Shown: piece by piece, positions 51,197 through 59,530 of the stretch
How the letters are laid out: every line of letters begins with the position of its first letter
Numbering within the stretch: position 1 is the first letter of the stretch
Source: Roseicyclus marinus
GTDB taxonomy: Bacteria; Pseudomonadota; Alphaproteobacteria; Rhodobacterales; Rhodobacteraceae
Assembly (NCBI RefSeq): GCF_030163795.1
Contig: NZ_JASJOF010000007.1
Coordinates: 177,989 to 241,988, forward strand
DNA: 64,000 nt
Direction: 5' to 3'
Notes under the pieces: generated by a model
Seen by the model: the letters and a program-made list of their open reading frames with translations, nothing else
Databases searched by the model: none
Told to the model about the DNA's origin: nothing
Translations under genes and position numbers: made by a program

Positions 51197-52209
51197 TGGG
51201 GATGCACATGAAGACCGATATCCTCAAGAAACTTGTCCAGAACGGCGCGATCTGGGGCTTCATCCTGCTGCAACTGGTCTTTTTCGAACTGGCCGGGCGC
51301 TATTGGGCGGGGTCCAGCACGACGTTCATCGATCTGGACAACCTGCTGTTGCTGCTCAAGCAATCCGCGCCGATCGGGATCATCGCGGTGGGCATGACCA
51401 TCGTCATGGTGAACGGCAACATCGACCTGTCGGTCGGCGCGATCTACGCGCTGTGCGGCATCGTCCTGCTGGACAGTCTGGGCTGGCCGATGATGGAGGC
51501 GATGGGCGACGGGGCGATCCCGCTTGCCATGCTCATCGCGCTGGCCACGGGCTGTGTGCTGGGGCTCATCAACGGGCTGATCGTCTGGAAAACCGGCGTC
51601 GATGCCTTCATCGTCACATTGGGCGCGATGCTGGGCTATCGTGGTCTGGTGTTCATGTACAATGGCGAACAGCCGACATCGAACCTGAACTGGACGATGG
51701 TGGACATGGCCGAATGGGGCATATTCGGCATCCAGACGCCCGCGCTTGTGCTTCTTTTCGTGGTGCTGGTCGTCTGGCTGGTGATGACGCGCACGGTTCA
51801 TGGGCGCAACGCCTATGCCATCGGCGACAACCGCGAGGCGGCGGTGAACGCGGGGATCCGGGTCGGGCCGCACATGCTGATCAATTTCGCGGTAATCGGC
51901 TTTCTGGCCGCGCTGTCGGCTGTCGTCTTCTATTCCGGCAGCGGGTCGGTGAACCCCAATGACGGGATGTTGTTCGAATTGTGGGCGATCACGGCGGTCG
52001 TTCTGGGCGGCACCAAGCTGACGGGCGGCAAAGGGTCCATCATCGGCACGCTGGGCGGTGTCATCGCGATCCAGCTTTTGCGCCGGGGCTTGAACCATAT
52101 CGGGGCGGATACCGAGACGGTAAACATCGTCATCGGCACGATCCTGATCGTGGTGCTGCTCTTGGACCGCCAGCTCAACCGCAAGGCTTCAGGGGAGTTG
52201 AAGGTATGA
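51196..52209 (+). CDS. ABC transporter permease (RbsC/XylH family), second
   Basis: A 337-residue permease homologous to the preceding one, with NGNIDLSVGAIYALCGI near residue 75, IGDNREAAVNAGI and VVLGGTKLTGGKGS. Two different permeases imply a heterodimeric channel. The start at 51196 overlaps the upstream stop; internal ATGs at 51202 and 51208 are alternatives. The stop overlaps the ATPase start (ATGA). Confidence 0.91.
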   Translation: MGMHMKTDILKKLVQNGAIWGFILLQLVFFELAGRYWAGSSTTFIDLDNLLLLLKQSAPIGIIAVGMTIVMVNGNIDLSVGAIYALCGIVLLDSLGWPMMEAMGDGAIPLAMLIALATGCVLGLINGLIVWKTGVDAFIVTLGAMLGYRGLVFMYNGEQPTSNLNWTMVDMAEWGIFGIQTPALVLLFVVLVVWLVMTRTVHGRNAYAIGDNREAAVNAGIRVGPHMLINFAVIGFLAALSAVVFYSGSGSVNPNDGMLFELWAITAVVLGGTKLTGGKGSIIGTLGGVIAIQLLRRGLNHIGADTETVNIVIGTILIVVLLLDRQLNRKASGELKV

Positions 52210-53717
52210 CCGGGCAAACACCCGCGCTACGGCTCGACGGGATCGTCAAGGATTTTCCCGGTGTGCGCGCACTTGATGGCGTGAGTTTCACGGTGATGCC
52301 GGGCGAGGTTCACGCGCTCATGGGCGAGAATGGCGCGGGCAAGTCGACGCTGATGAAAGTTCTGGGTGGCATCTACCAACCCGATGCCGGCCGCATCTAC
52401 ATCGCCGAGCGCGAGACGCGCATGAAAGGCCCGCTCGAGGCCAAGGCCAATGGCGTGATGTTCATCCATCAGGAATTGAGCCTGGCGCAGGAATTGTCAG
52501 TGGCCGAGAACATCTATCTCGGTGAATTGCCCCGCAAAAGCTTTGGCCGGGTGGATTGGCCGACACTTTACGCGCGCACCGACGCCATCTTGGAAAAGCT
52601 GCGCGTGGGCTTCACCGCGCGCACACGGGTGGGCGAGTTGTCGATCGCCAACCAGCAGATGGTCGAGATCGCCCGCGCCCTGACCGTCGACGCCAAGGCC
52701 GTGATCTTCGACGAGCCGACCGCCTCGCTCACCGATGCGGAAAAGGTGGTGCTCTTCGACGTGATCGCGGACCTGAAGGCGCAAGGCGTGGGGATCATCT
52801 ACATCTCGCACCGGATGGAAGAGATCTTTCGCATCACCGACCGGATTTCCGTCCTGCGCGATGGCGAATATCGCGGCACGCTGGACACGGCGCAGACGGA
52901 CGAGACCGAGGTCACGCAGATGATGATCGGTCGCAAGCTCGACCTCAGCCGCTCGGCCGCGACGGTGGAACCGGGGCCGGTCGCGCTCCGGGTCGAGGGG
53001 CTGTCTTGCGGCACGCTGTTCCGCGACGCGACCTTCGAAGTGCGCGAGGGCGAGGTTCTGGGCTTTTACGGTCTGGTCGGCGCGGGCCGCACCGAGATCG
53101 CGGAAACGCTGTTTGGTCTGCGCAAACCCACGGCGGGCCGCATCTTTCTGAAAGGGGAGGAGGTCACGATTTCCTCGCCCATCGACGCGATCCGCAAGGG
53201 TATCTCGCTGGTGCCCGAAAGCCGCAAGGAACAGGGTCTGGTTCTGGGCATGAACTGCCGCGACAACATCACCCTGCCGCAGGTGGCCGACCTGACCGCC
53301 GGGCCTTTCGTGGCGGATGGGGCGGAAATCTCGATCTATGACCAATACCGCGACCGCCTGTCGATCAAGAGCCCCAGCTGGCGCACGCTGGTGGGCAACC
53401 TGTCGGGGGGCAACCAGCAAAAGATCGTGATCGGCAAATGGCTGTCGATGCGGCCCGAGGTGCTGATCGTGGACGAACCCACGCGGGGGATCGACGTGGG
53501 CTCCAAATCCGAGATCCACAACCTTCTGCGCGATCTGGCGCGGCAGGGCTATGCGGTGATCGTCATCTCCTCCGAGATGCCCGAGGTGCTGCAATGCTCG
53601 GACCGGATCGTGGCGATGTACAACGGCACGATCATGCGCGAATTCACGGCCGAGGAAGTGACCGAGGACAGCCTGATCCAGGCGATCTCGGGGCTGAATT
53701 CCGGCGCGGCCGCCTGA
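52206..53717 (+). CDS. sugar-type ABC transporter ATP-binding protein (RbsA/XylG family)
   Basis: A 503-residue protein with two tandem nucleotide-binding domains. The first has an intact Walker A (GENGAGKST), and Walker B in VIFDEPTASLTD, but a modified signature (VGELSIANQQM). The second has the altered Walker A GLVGAGRTEIAE and the good signature NLSGGNQQK with VDEPTRGIDVGSK, as usual in this family. It energises import by the two upstream permeases. Last gene of the plus-strand operon; it converges with imuA. Confidence 0.94.
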   Translation: MTGQTPALRLDGIVKDFPGVRALDGVSFTVMPGEVHALMGENGAGKSTLMKVLGGIYQPDAGRIYIAERETRMKGPLEAKANGVMFIHQELSLAQELSVAENIYLGELPRKSFGRVDWPTLYARTDAILEKLRVGFTARTRVGELSIANQQMVEIARALTVDAKAVIFDEPTASLTDAEKVVLFDVIADLKAQGVGIIYISHRMEEIFRITDRISVLRDGEYRGTLDTAQTDETEVTQMMIGRKLDLSRSAATVEPGPVALRVEGLSCGTLFRDATFEVREGEVLGFYGLVGAGRTEIAETLFGLRKPTAGRIFLKGEEVTISSPIDAIRKGISLVPESRKEQGLVLGMNCRDNITLPQVADLTAGPFVADGAEISIYDQYRDRLSIKSPSWRTLVGNLSGGNQQKIVIGKWLSMRPEVLIVDEPTRGIDVGSKSEIHNLLRDLARQGYAVIVISSEMPEVLQCSDRIVAMYNGTIMREFTAEEVTEDSLIQAISGLNSGAAA

Positions 53718-53821
53718 TCCGGGCGGGCTTTGGCGGTCTGGCCCGACGCTCGGCAATCCGCCGGGGATGACATCGGGTGCGGCATTGCGGTGACGCGGCC
53801 CTTGCCCGACGCGGCTGCGGG

Positions 53822-54442
53822 TCAGGCGGGTTCCACCGCCCGGTCTACCAGCAGATGCGGCCGTCCGTCCGCCCCGCGCCCCACCGGCCAATCGCCCGGC
53901 GGCGCGTCCCGGCCCCGCAGCCGGGCAAGGCGCCACTGCGCCGCCTCGGACCCATGGGCAGGGGTCAGGCTCCAGCGGCTTTCGACGCCCGCCGCGCCCC
54001 CGTCCCCCGGTGTCAGAAGAAGGGCGAGGGCGGCCGTGCCGCGCGCCTCGGCCCCGGCTTCGGCGGCAAGATGCAGGCGGCGCACCGGGGTCAGGCCGGG
54101 CGGTTCGGGCAATTCGGCCACGACCAGCGGCAGGAGACCTGCGCGCAGCGCCTCTTCCATGGTCCACAGGATATCTTCGGGCCGGTCGGGTTCGACCGTG
54201 ATCAGGCGGGCGGGGTCGATCTCGGCCCGGACACCGGCCATGTGCAGCCGGTCGGGGTGCCATGCAGGCCGGATCCACAGGATGGGCCCCGCCCCCTCCG
54301 CCGCGAGCCAGAGCGCCAGACGCCGCCGCGCGGGCCCGCACAGCTCATGCGCCCGCGCGCCTGCCAGCCGGAAACGGCCCAGCAGCGGCAGGCCGGGCCG
54401 GTCACGGCGGTGCGATTGGCGGGTCAGTTTCGTCAGGTCCAT
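53822..54442 (-). CDS. imuA: ImuA-like SOS mutagenesis protein (orphan)
   Basis: RecA-fold relative that works with ImuB and DnaE2/ImuC in SOS-induced translesion synthesis. The 206-residue protein shows the family path: CGPARRRLALWLA (position of the NTP-binding region), ILWIRPAWHPDRLHMAG, DPARLITVEPDRPEDILWTMEEALRAG, and RRLHLAAEAGAEARGTAAL. It is normally first in an imuA-imuB-dnaE2 operon, but here it is alone; only convergent ABC genes follow. A LexA box sits between consensus -35 and -10 elements upstream, with the ATG eight bases beyond the -10, so the mRNA is probably leaderless. Confidence 0.82.
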   Translation of the reverse strand: MDLTKLTRQSHRRDRPGLPLLGRFRLAGARAHELCGPARRRLALWLAAEGAGPILWIRPAWHPDRLHMAGVRAEIDPARLITVEPDRPEDILWTMEEALRAGLLPLVVAELPEPPGLTPVRRLHLAAEAGAEARGTAALALLLTPGDGGAAGVESRWSLTPAHGSEAAQWRLARLRGRDAPPGDWPVGRGADGRPHLLVDRAVEPA

Positions 54443-54450
54443 GGGATCCG

Positions 54451-54478
54451 ATTATAGATGTTCGCTAAATGTTCTCAA
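54451..54478 (-). promoter_or_regulatory. LexA-regulated promoter of imuA
   Basis: On the minus strand TTGAGA (-35, 54478-54473) and TATAAT (-10, 54456-54451) are 16 bases apart. The LexA box GAACATTTAGCGAAC (54474-54460), a perfect GAAC-N7-GAAC, overlaps the -35 and fills most of the spacer. The imuA ATG begins eight bases after the -10. Confidence 0.85.
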
Positions 54479-54557
54479 GCCCCGAGCCTGAACCGGCCTT
54501 GCACATCCCGGCCCGGAGGCTAGGGTCCGCCCCCGACACAGGACAGGGGACAAGAGA

Positions 54558-55604
54558 ATGCGCCAGATCGCCCTCGGCTCGACCGACACGATGATCACCG
54601 ATTACTGCCTCGGCACGATGACATGGGGCAACCAGACCCCCGAGGCCGATGCCCATCGGCAGATGGACATGGCGCTTGCTGCCGGCATCACCATCGTCGA
54701 CACCGCCGAGATGTACCCGGTGAACCCGGTGCGCGCCGAAACCGTGGGCGTGACCGAGGAAATCCTCGGCAATTGGAACGCGGCCCATCCGGGGCGGCGG
54801 GGCGATTACGTTCTGGCCACCAAGATCACCGGCAAGAACGCGGCCTTTGTCCGGCAGGGGCAGGATATCACGGGGGCGACATTCACGGCGGCCATCGATG
54901 CCTCGCTCGCGCGGCTGAAGACGGATGTCATCGACATCTACCAGATGCATTGGCCCAACCGGGGCAGTTTCCATTTCCGGCAGAACTGGCGCTACGATCC
55001 GTCGAAACAAAACCGCGCGGTGACGCTGGCGCATATGGCCGAAGTGCTGGAGGCGGCCGAGGCGGCGGTCAAAGCGGGCAAGATCCGCCATTTCGCCCTG
55101 TCCAACGACAGCGCATGGGGCACGGCGCAATGGCTGCGTCTGGCCGAGGATCGGGGCCTGCCGCGGGTGCAGTCGATCCAGAACGAATATTCGCTTCTGT
55201 GCCGGCTGTACGATCTGGACATGGCGGAACTGGCGGTGAACGAGCAGGTGACGCTTCTGGCCTATTCGCCGCTGGCGGCGGGGCTTCTGACCGGGAAATA
55301 CCAAGATGGCGCCCTGCCCGAGGGCAGCCGGATGGCGATCAACGGGGATCTGGGCGGGCGCAAGACCGACCGCGCCTTTGCCGCCGTCGCGGCCTATCTG
55401 GCACTGGCGGAAAAGCACGGGGTGGACCCGGTCCATATGGCGCTGGCCTTCACCGTGCAGCGGCCCTTCCCGGTCTCGACGATCTTCGGGGCGACGACAT
55501 CGGAACAGCTGGGACATATCCTGTCGGGGCTGGACGTGACCCTGTCGGCGGAGCTGATGGAGGAGATCGACGCCACCCACAAGGCGCATCCGATGCCGTT
55601 CTGA
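54558..55604 (+). CDS. aldo/keto reductase (Tas-like)
   Basis: An NADPH-dependent oxidoreductase of 348 residues. The N-terminus MRQIALGSTDTMITDYCLGTMTWGNQ-type start, catalytic tetrad members in VDTAEMYPVN (Tyr), ATKITGK (Lys) and IYQMHWPNRG (His), and the C-terminal VSTIFGATTSEQLGHIL match the Tas/YghZ group. The substrate is not predictable. It is divergent from imuA and shares the intergenic region with its SOS promoter, but no sign of SOS control in its direction is seen. Confidence 0.9.
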   Translation: MRQIALGSTDTMITDYCLGTMTWGNQTPEADAHRQMDMALAAGITIVDTAEMYPVNPVRAETVGVTEEILGNWNAAHPGRRGDYVLATKITGKNAAFVRQGQDITGATFTAAIDASLARLKTDVIDIYQMHWPNRGSFHFRQNWRYDPSKQNRAVTLAHMAEVLEAAEAAVKAGKIRHFALSNDSAWGTAQWLRLAEDRGLPRVQSIQNEYSLLCRLYDLDMAELAVNEQVTLLAYSPLAAGLLTGKYQDGALPEGSRMAINGDLGGRKTDRAFAAVAAYLALAEKHGVDPVHMALAFTVQRPFPVSTIFGATTSEQLGHILSGLDVTLSAELMEEIDATHKAHPMPF

Positions 55605-55814
55605 ACGGCTGGGGATAAAGCTGGGGACAGGTTGCATAAAGCAAGCTGTGCGGCGCTTTCGAGGGTCTGACCGCGAGAAATCCGTCGCAATTTTCCCGGC
55701 CTGCGGTTCCGCCCTTGCCGCTCCGCCCGACACGTTCGGCGCGCGATTTCCCGTGACAGGATCGCCGCGCCGCGCAAGATTGGGGCCGAGGCAAAACAGG
55801 GGGAGGGTCCGGCC

Positions 55815-56444
55815 ATGCCGGTCGTGCTTTGCTATGGCGACAGCAACACCCACGGAACGCGCCCCGTCACGCGGATCGGGCATCTGGACCGGCACGACCG
55901 CGCCGACCGCTGGCCCGAGGTGATGGCCGCAGCCCTTGGCCCGACGGTGCAGGTGATCGCCGAGGGTTTGCCGGGCCGCACCACGGTCCATGACGACCCG
56001 GTGGAGGGCGGCTGCCGCAACGGCATCGCCGTCCTGCCCGCGATCCTGCACAGTCATCGCCCCATCGACCTGATGCTGGTGATGCTGGGCACCAATGACC
56101 TCAAGCCCCGGTTTTCCGTCACGGCTTGGGAAATCGCCCGCTCGGTCGAACGCATCTGCCTGTCCGCCCGGGCCGAGGGCGTGGTGGCCGACATGATGAT
56201 CCTTGCGCCTGTCCCGGTGGTGGAGGTGGGCGTTCTCGACGATGCCTTCGAGGGCGCCGAGGCGCGGCAGGCAGGCCTTGCCGATCACCTGCGCGCCGCC
56301 GCCCATCGCATCGGCGCGGGCTTTTTCGACGCGGGCGCGCATGTGGCGGTCTCCCCCGTCGACGGGGTCCATTGGGAGGCCGCGGGCCATCACGCGCTGG
56401 GGGCTGCGATGGCGCACGCGGTGGCGGAACGGTTGCGCCTGTGA
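55815..56444 (+). CDS. SGNH/GDSL-type hydrolase (arylesterase-like)
   Basis: A 209-residue serine hydrolase. Block I GDSNTHG carries the nucleophile Ser10, block III is GTNDLK near residue 95, and the C-terminal DGVHWEAAGHHAL supplies the Asp-His pair. No signal peptide, so it should be cytoplasmic. This subgroup includes arylesterases and acyl-CoA thioesterase I-like enzymes. The stop overlaps the GTG of the next gene (GTGA), so the two are co-translated. Confidence 0.9.
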   Translation: MPVVLCYGDSNTHGTRPVTRIGHLDRHDRADRWPEVMAAALGPTVQVIAEGLPGRTTVHDDPVEGGCRNGIAVLPAILHSHRPIDLMLVMLGTNDLKPRFSVTAWEIARSVERICLSARAEGVVADMMILAPVPVVEVGVLDDAFEGAEARQAGLADHLRAAAHRIGAGFFDAGAHVAVSPVDGVHWEAAGHHALGAAMAHAVAERLRL

Positions 56445-56530
56445 GCGGCAGCACCGCGACCCTTGGCATGGTGAGCGGCAGCGCCGCGACCTCTGGGATG
56501 GTGAGCGGCATCGCCGCCGTCCTTGGCGCG
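56441..56530 (+). repeat. three tandem 30-base units at the 5' end of the dehydrogenase/thioesterase fusion gene
   Basis: Units start at 56441, 56471 and 56501, each beginning GTGAGCGGCA and continuing with similar GCnCCGCGAC / TTGG-G sequence. Each unit is in frame and offers a GTG start. The third leads directly into the Rossmann motif, so the first two look like duplications of the original start region. Confidence 0.8.
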
Positions 56531-57625
56531 GGCACCATCGGCGCGGGCTGGGCCGCGCGGCTCGCGCTTATGGGATGGGAGGTGCGCGTCTTCGACCCCG
56601 AAGGCGCCGAGGATCTGCCCGAAACGCTTGCCCGCGCCCGCGCCAGTCTGCCCGCGCTTTACGATGTCCCCCTGCCGCCCGAGGGCCGCGTCCTCCGCGC
56701 CGCCACGATCCCCGAGGCGGTTACCGGGGCCGATTGGGTGCAGGAAGCCGCCCCCGACCGTCTGGAACTCAAGCGCAAGCTGTTCCAGCTGGTGCAGGCG
56801 CATGTTGCGCCGGGGGTCCTGCTCGCCTCTTCCAGCGCCGGGCATGATATCGCCGCGCTGCGGGGATGCGCCACGCGGCCCGAGCAGGCCCTGCGCCTTC
56901 GCCCCGTCGATCCGGTCTACCTGATGCCCACGCTCCGGGTCGAAGGGCAGGGGGCCGAGGCGCGCCTCGCCAGTATCGGGATGGGGCAGGGCGATGTCGC
57001 GGCAGCCACCAGCCTTGCCGCAATAGGCGGGGGGGAGCCCGAGGCCCGCGATGCGGCGCTGGTCACGATCCTGCGCGGGCTCAAGGATCGGGGCGCGGCC
57101 CTTGCCGCCCCCATCATCGCGCATCAGGCCGCCCTTTCCCCCGCCCCCGCCGATCCGGATGCGCGCGTCATCCCGGTGACGCTCGACCGGCAGGTGCCCG
57201 TCACCTGGGTCGATTACAACGGTCACATGAACGAGGCGCGCTTTGTCACCGCCTTTTCCGAGGCGGCCGATCGGTTGCTGCTTTGGGCGGGGATGGATGC
57301 GGCGGCGATTGCGGCGGGCCACTCGGTCTTTACCGTCGAAACCCATGTCCGCTACCTGTCCGAGGTGCAGATCGGCGATCGCATACAGGTCACGACCCGC
57401 GTGCTGGCTGGCGGGGGGCGCAAGTTCCACATCTGGCACGAGCTATGGGTGGGCGACACGCTGTGCGCCACGGGCGAACAGCTTTTGCTCCATGTCGATC
57501 TTGAAACGCGCCGCTCCGCCCTGCCGCCGCCTGCCATGGCCGATTGGCTGGCCCGCGCGGCGGCGAACCATGCCGCCCTGCCAACCCCCGAGGGGCTGGG
57601 CCGTCATGTGGGTCAGCGCCCCTGA
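56441..57625 (+). CDS. degenerate L-carnitine dehydrogenase-like domain fused to a hot-dog thioesterase
   Basis: From GTG 56441 the product is 394 residues. Residues 23-165 are a 3-hydroxyacyl-CoA/carnitine dehydrogenase NAD domain (GAGTIGAGWAAR, ADWVQEAAPDRLELKRKL). The expected GHPFNP motif reads RPVDP, losing the catalytic His, and the alpha-helical C-terminal domain of about 100 residues is missing. Residues about 240-394 form an intact 4-hydroxybenzoyl-CoA-thioesterase-like domain (VTWVDYNGHMNEARF). Full-length relatives (about 490 residues) are carnitine dehydrogenase/betainyl-CoA thioesterases. Here thioesterase activity is likely, dehydrogenase activity doubtful. GTG 56471 or 56501 may be the real start. 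The 3' end overlaps the convergent regulator by 13 bases. Confidence 0.8.
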   Translation: MSGSTATLGMVSGSAATSGMVSGIAAVLGAGTIGAGWAARLALMGWEVRVFDPEGAEDLPETLARARASLPALYDVPLPPEGRVLRAATIPEAVTGADWVQEAAPDRLELKRKLFQLVQAHVAPGVLLASSSAGHDIAALRGCATRPEQALRLRPVDPVYLMPTLRVEGQGAEARLASIGMGQGDVAAATSLAAIGGGEPEARDAALVTILRGLKDRGAALAAPIIAHQAALSPAPADPDARVIPVTLDRQVPVTWVDYNGHMNEARFVTAFSEAADRLLLWAGMDAAAIAAGHSVFTVETHVRYLSEVQIGDRIQVTTRVLAGGGRKFHIWHELWVGDTLCATGEQLLLHVDLETRRSALPPPAMADWLARAAANHAALPTPEGLGRHVGQRP

Positions 57626-58485
57626 TCCACCAGTGCGCGCAGATGCGCCAGATGGCCGGGGATCGCGCGGGCCGACACCTGCGCCTCGCGCACCAGCCAG
57701 TCGAAATGCCGCGTCACCGTCCGCACCCGGTCGCGGTCGCGGAAGGCGATGTAATGCCGGCCCAGATAGATCACCGCCATCTTGGGTCCGAAAACCGTGA
57801 CAGGGGCCGACCAGACCCGCCGCGCGTCATAGAGAAAGATCCGCAGGGATGGATAGAACTGGTCATAGACCTCGGCCAGCCAATCGATCTGGGCGCGGCG
57901 GATGTCGGGATCGAGCCCCGCATAATACCCTTCGCCCCGGGCAAAGCTTTCCATCTCGTGGACGGCCATGGCCATTTCGTAATCGCCCTCGGTCAGCCGC
58001 ATCCAGTCAAGCCGCTCGGCCGCCGCATCGATCGCGGCATCCGGGCGGCGATGGGTCAGGGGCGCATATTCCCAACGCAGAAGCGCATTGGTTTTCAGCA
58101 TGTCGGGCAGGGTCGCGGGCACATGGCGGATCTTGTAGCCCTCCGCCTCGCGGTGCCAGGCAAAGATCTGGTCATCGAGCCCCGTCGCCCGCCCCGTTTC
58201 CGAGATCGACAGCGAAGAATCCAACAGCGCGCCGGCCTGTTCCGGCCGGTCGGTCAGCCCCAAAAGCCAATCGGCCGAGACGTCGAGCGCCTGCGCGCAG
58301 GCCGCCACCACATGGCCCCCCGGCATCCGCGTCTCGCCCGGGGCCAACATCTGCGTGACGCTGGACCTGTCCACCCCGATGGCGCGCGCCAGCCCCGCCC
58401 GGCTTTGCCCCGAGATCGCCAGCGCCGCCGCCAGCCGGTCGCGGAACGTCGCGGCGACGCTGCGCTTGTCGGATTTATCCAGCAT
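57613..58485 (-). CDS. XRE-type helix-turn-helix regulator with uncharacterised C-terminal domain
   Basis: A 290-residue protein. Residues about 12-75 form a lambda-repressor-like HTH (FRDRLAAALAISGQSRAGLARAIGVDRSSVTQML). The remaining about 210 residues have no domain I can name; they are compact, without membrane segments, and contain RLTEGDYEMAMAVHEMESFARGEGYY. It may sense a metabolite. It is convergent with the thioesterase fusion gene and divergent from the desaturase gene, which is a possible target. Confidence 0.82.
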   Translation of the reverse strand: MLDKSDKRSVAATFRDRLAAALAISGQSRAGLARAIGVDRSSVTQMLAPGETRMPGGHVVAACAQALDVSADWLLGLTDRPEQAGALLDSSLSISETGRATGLDDQIFAWHREAEGYKIRHVPATLPDMLKTNALLRWEYAPLTHRRPDAAIDAAAERLDWMRLTEGDYEMAMAVHEMESFARGEGYYAGLDPDIRRAQIDWLAEVYDQFYPSLRIFLYDARRVWSAPVTVFGPKMAVIYLGRHYIAFRDRDRVRTVTRHFDWLVREAQVSARAIPGHLAHLRALVDQGR

Positions 58486-58611
58486 TGTTCAAATCTCACA
58501 ACGATGTTGAGTTTATGCTGAGAAAACCCCGACTGCCCGCCCGACGCAAGCTCGCATATCGGTTACAGGCGAACGGGCCGCTCCCGGCCCGCCACGGGGC
58601 AATACCGCATC

Positions 58612-59493
58612 ATGCGCATCGAATGGCCGACACTGGCCCTGATCCTTGGCTGTTATGCCGGGCTCTGGCTTGGTCTTTTTGTCCTCCCGGGGATAAGCGT
58701 AGCACTCGCTACGATCTTCCTGATCCCCCTCATCGCGCTGCAATCCTCGTTGCAACACGAAGTGATCCACGGCCATCCCTTTTCCGAAAGGCGTCTGGGC
58801 GAGGCGCTGGTCTTTCCCGCCTTCAACCTCGCCATTCCCTACCTGCGGTTCCGCGACACGCATCTGGCGCACCACATGGATGCGCGGCTGACCGACCCCT
58901 ATGACGACCCGGAATCGAATTACGTCGACCCGGAGGTCTGGGCGCAGCTCTCGCCCCTGCACAAACGGCTCTTGAACGCCAACAACACGCTTGGCGGCCG
59001 GATGATCCTCGGGCCCCTGATCGGTCAGGTCAGCTTCATGGCCGCCGATTGGCAAAGCATCCGCGCGGGTGACCGGGCGGTGCTGGCGGCGTGGCTGTGG
59101 CACCTGCCGCCCACGGCGGCGTTGGTGGCGCTGGTCGTGGTTTCACCCCTGCCGCTCTGGGCCTATCTGGTCGCCTGCTACGCCGCCCTTGCCATCCTCA
59201 AGATCCGGACCTTTTTGGAACACCAGGCCCACGAGCGTGCGCGGGGCCGCACGGTGATCATCGAGGATCGCGGGCTGCTCGCCTTTCTCTTTCTCAACAA
59301 CAACCTGCATGTCGTCCACCACATGCATCCGAAACTGCCGTGGTACCGCCTTCCGCGGATCTACTGGAACAACCGTGACGCCTATCTGGGGCGCAACGCG
59401 GGCTACAGCTATCCGGGCTATGGCGCGATTTTCCGCGCCTATCTGTGGCGCGCGAAAGACCCGGTGCCCCATCCCCTTTACCCCAAGAATTAG
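58612..59493 (+). CDS. membrane fatty acid desaturase/hydroxylase family protein
   Basis: A di-iron membrane oxygenase of 293 residues with four or more hydrophobic segments. All three histidine clusters are visible: HEVIHGH near residue 49, HLAHH near 84 and HVVHH near 235. This is the FA_desaturase pattern shared by acyl-lipid desaturases and carotenoid ketolases/hydroxylases; no nearby carotenoid genes are present, so a lipid substrate is likely. It is divergent from the XRE-type regulator. Confidence 0.9.
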   Translation: MRIEWPTLALILGCYAGLWLGLFVLPGISVALATIFLIPLIALQSSLQHEVIHGHPFSERRLGEALVFPAFNLAIPYLRFRDTHLAHHMDARLTDPYDDPESNYVDPEVWAQLSPLHKRLLNANNTLGGRMILGPLIGQVSFMAADWQSIRAGDRAVLAAWLWHLPPTAALVALVVVSPLPLWAYLVACYAALAILKIRTFLEHQAHERARGRTVIIEDRGLLAFLFLNNNLHVVHHMHPKLPWYRLPRIYWNNRDAYLGRNAGYSYPGYGAIFRAYLWRAKDPVPHPLYPKN

Positions 59494-59530
59494 ATTGCAG
59501 GCCGGGGGTTTGCGGCGCATGTGAGGGGCC

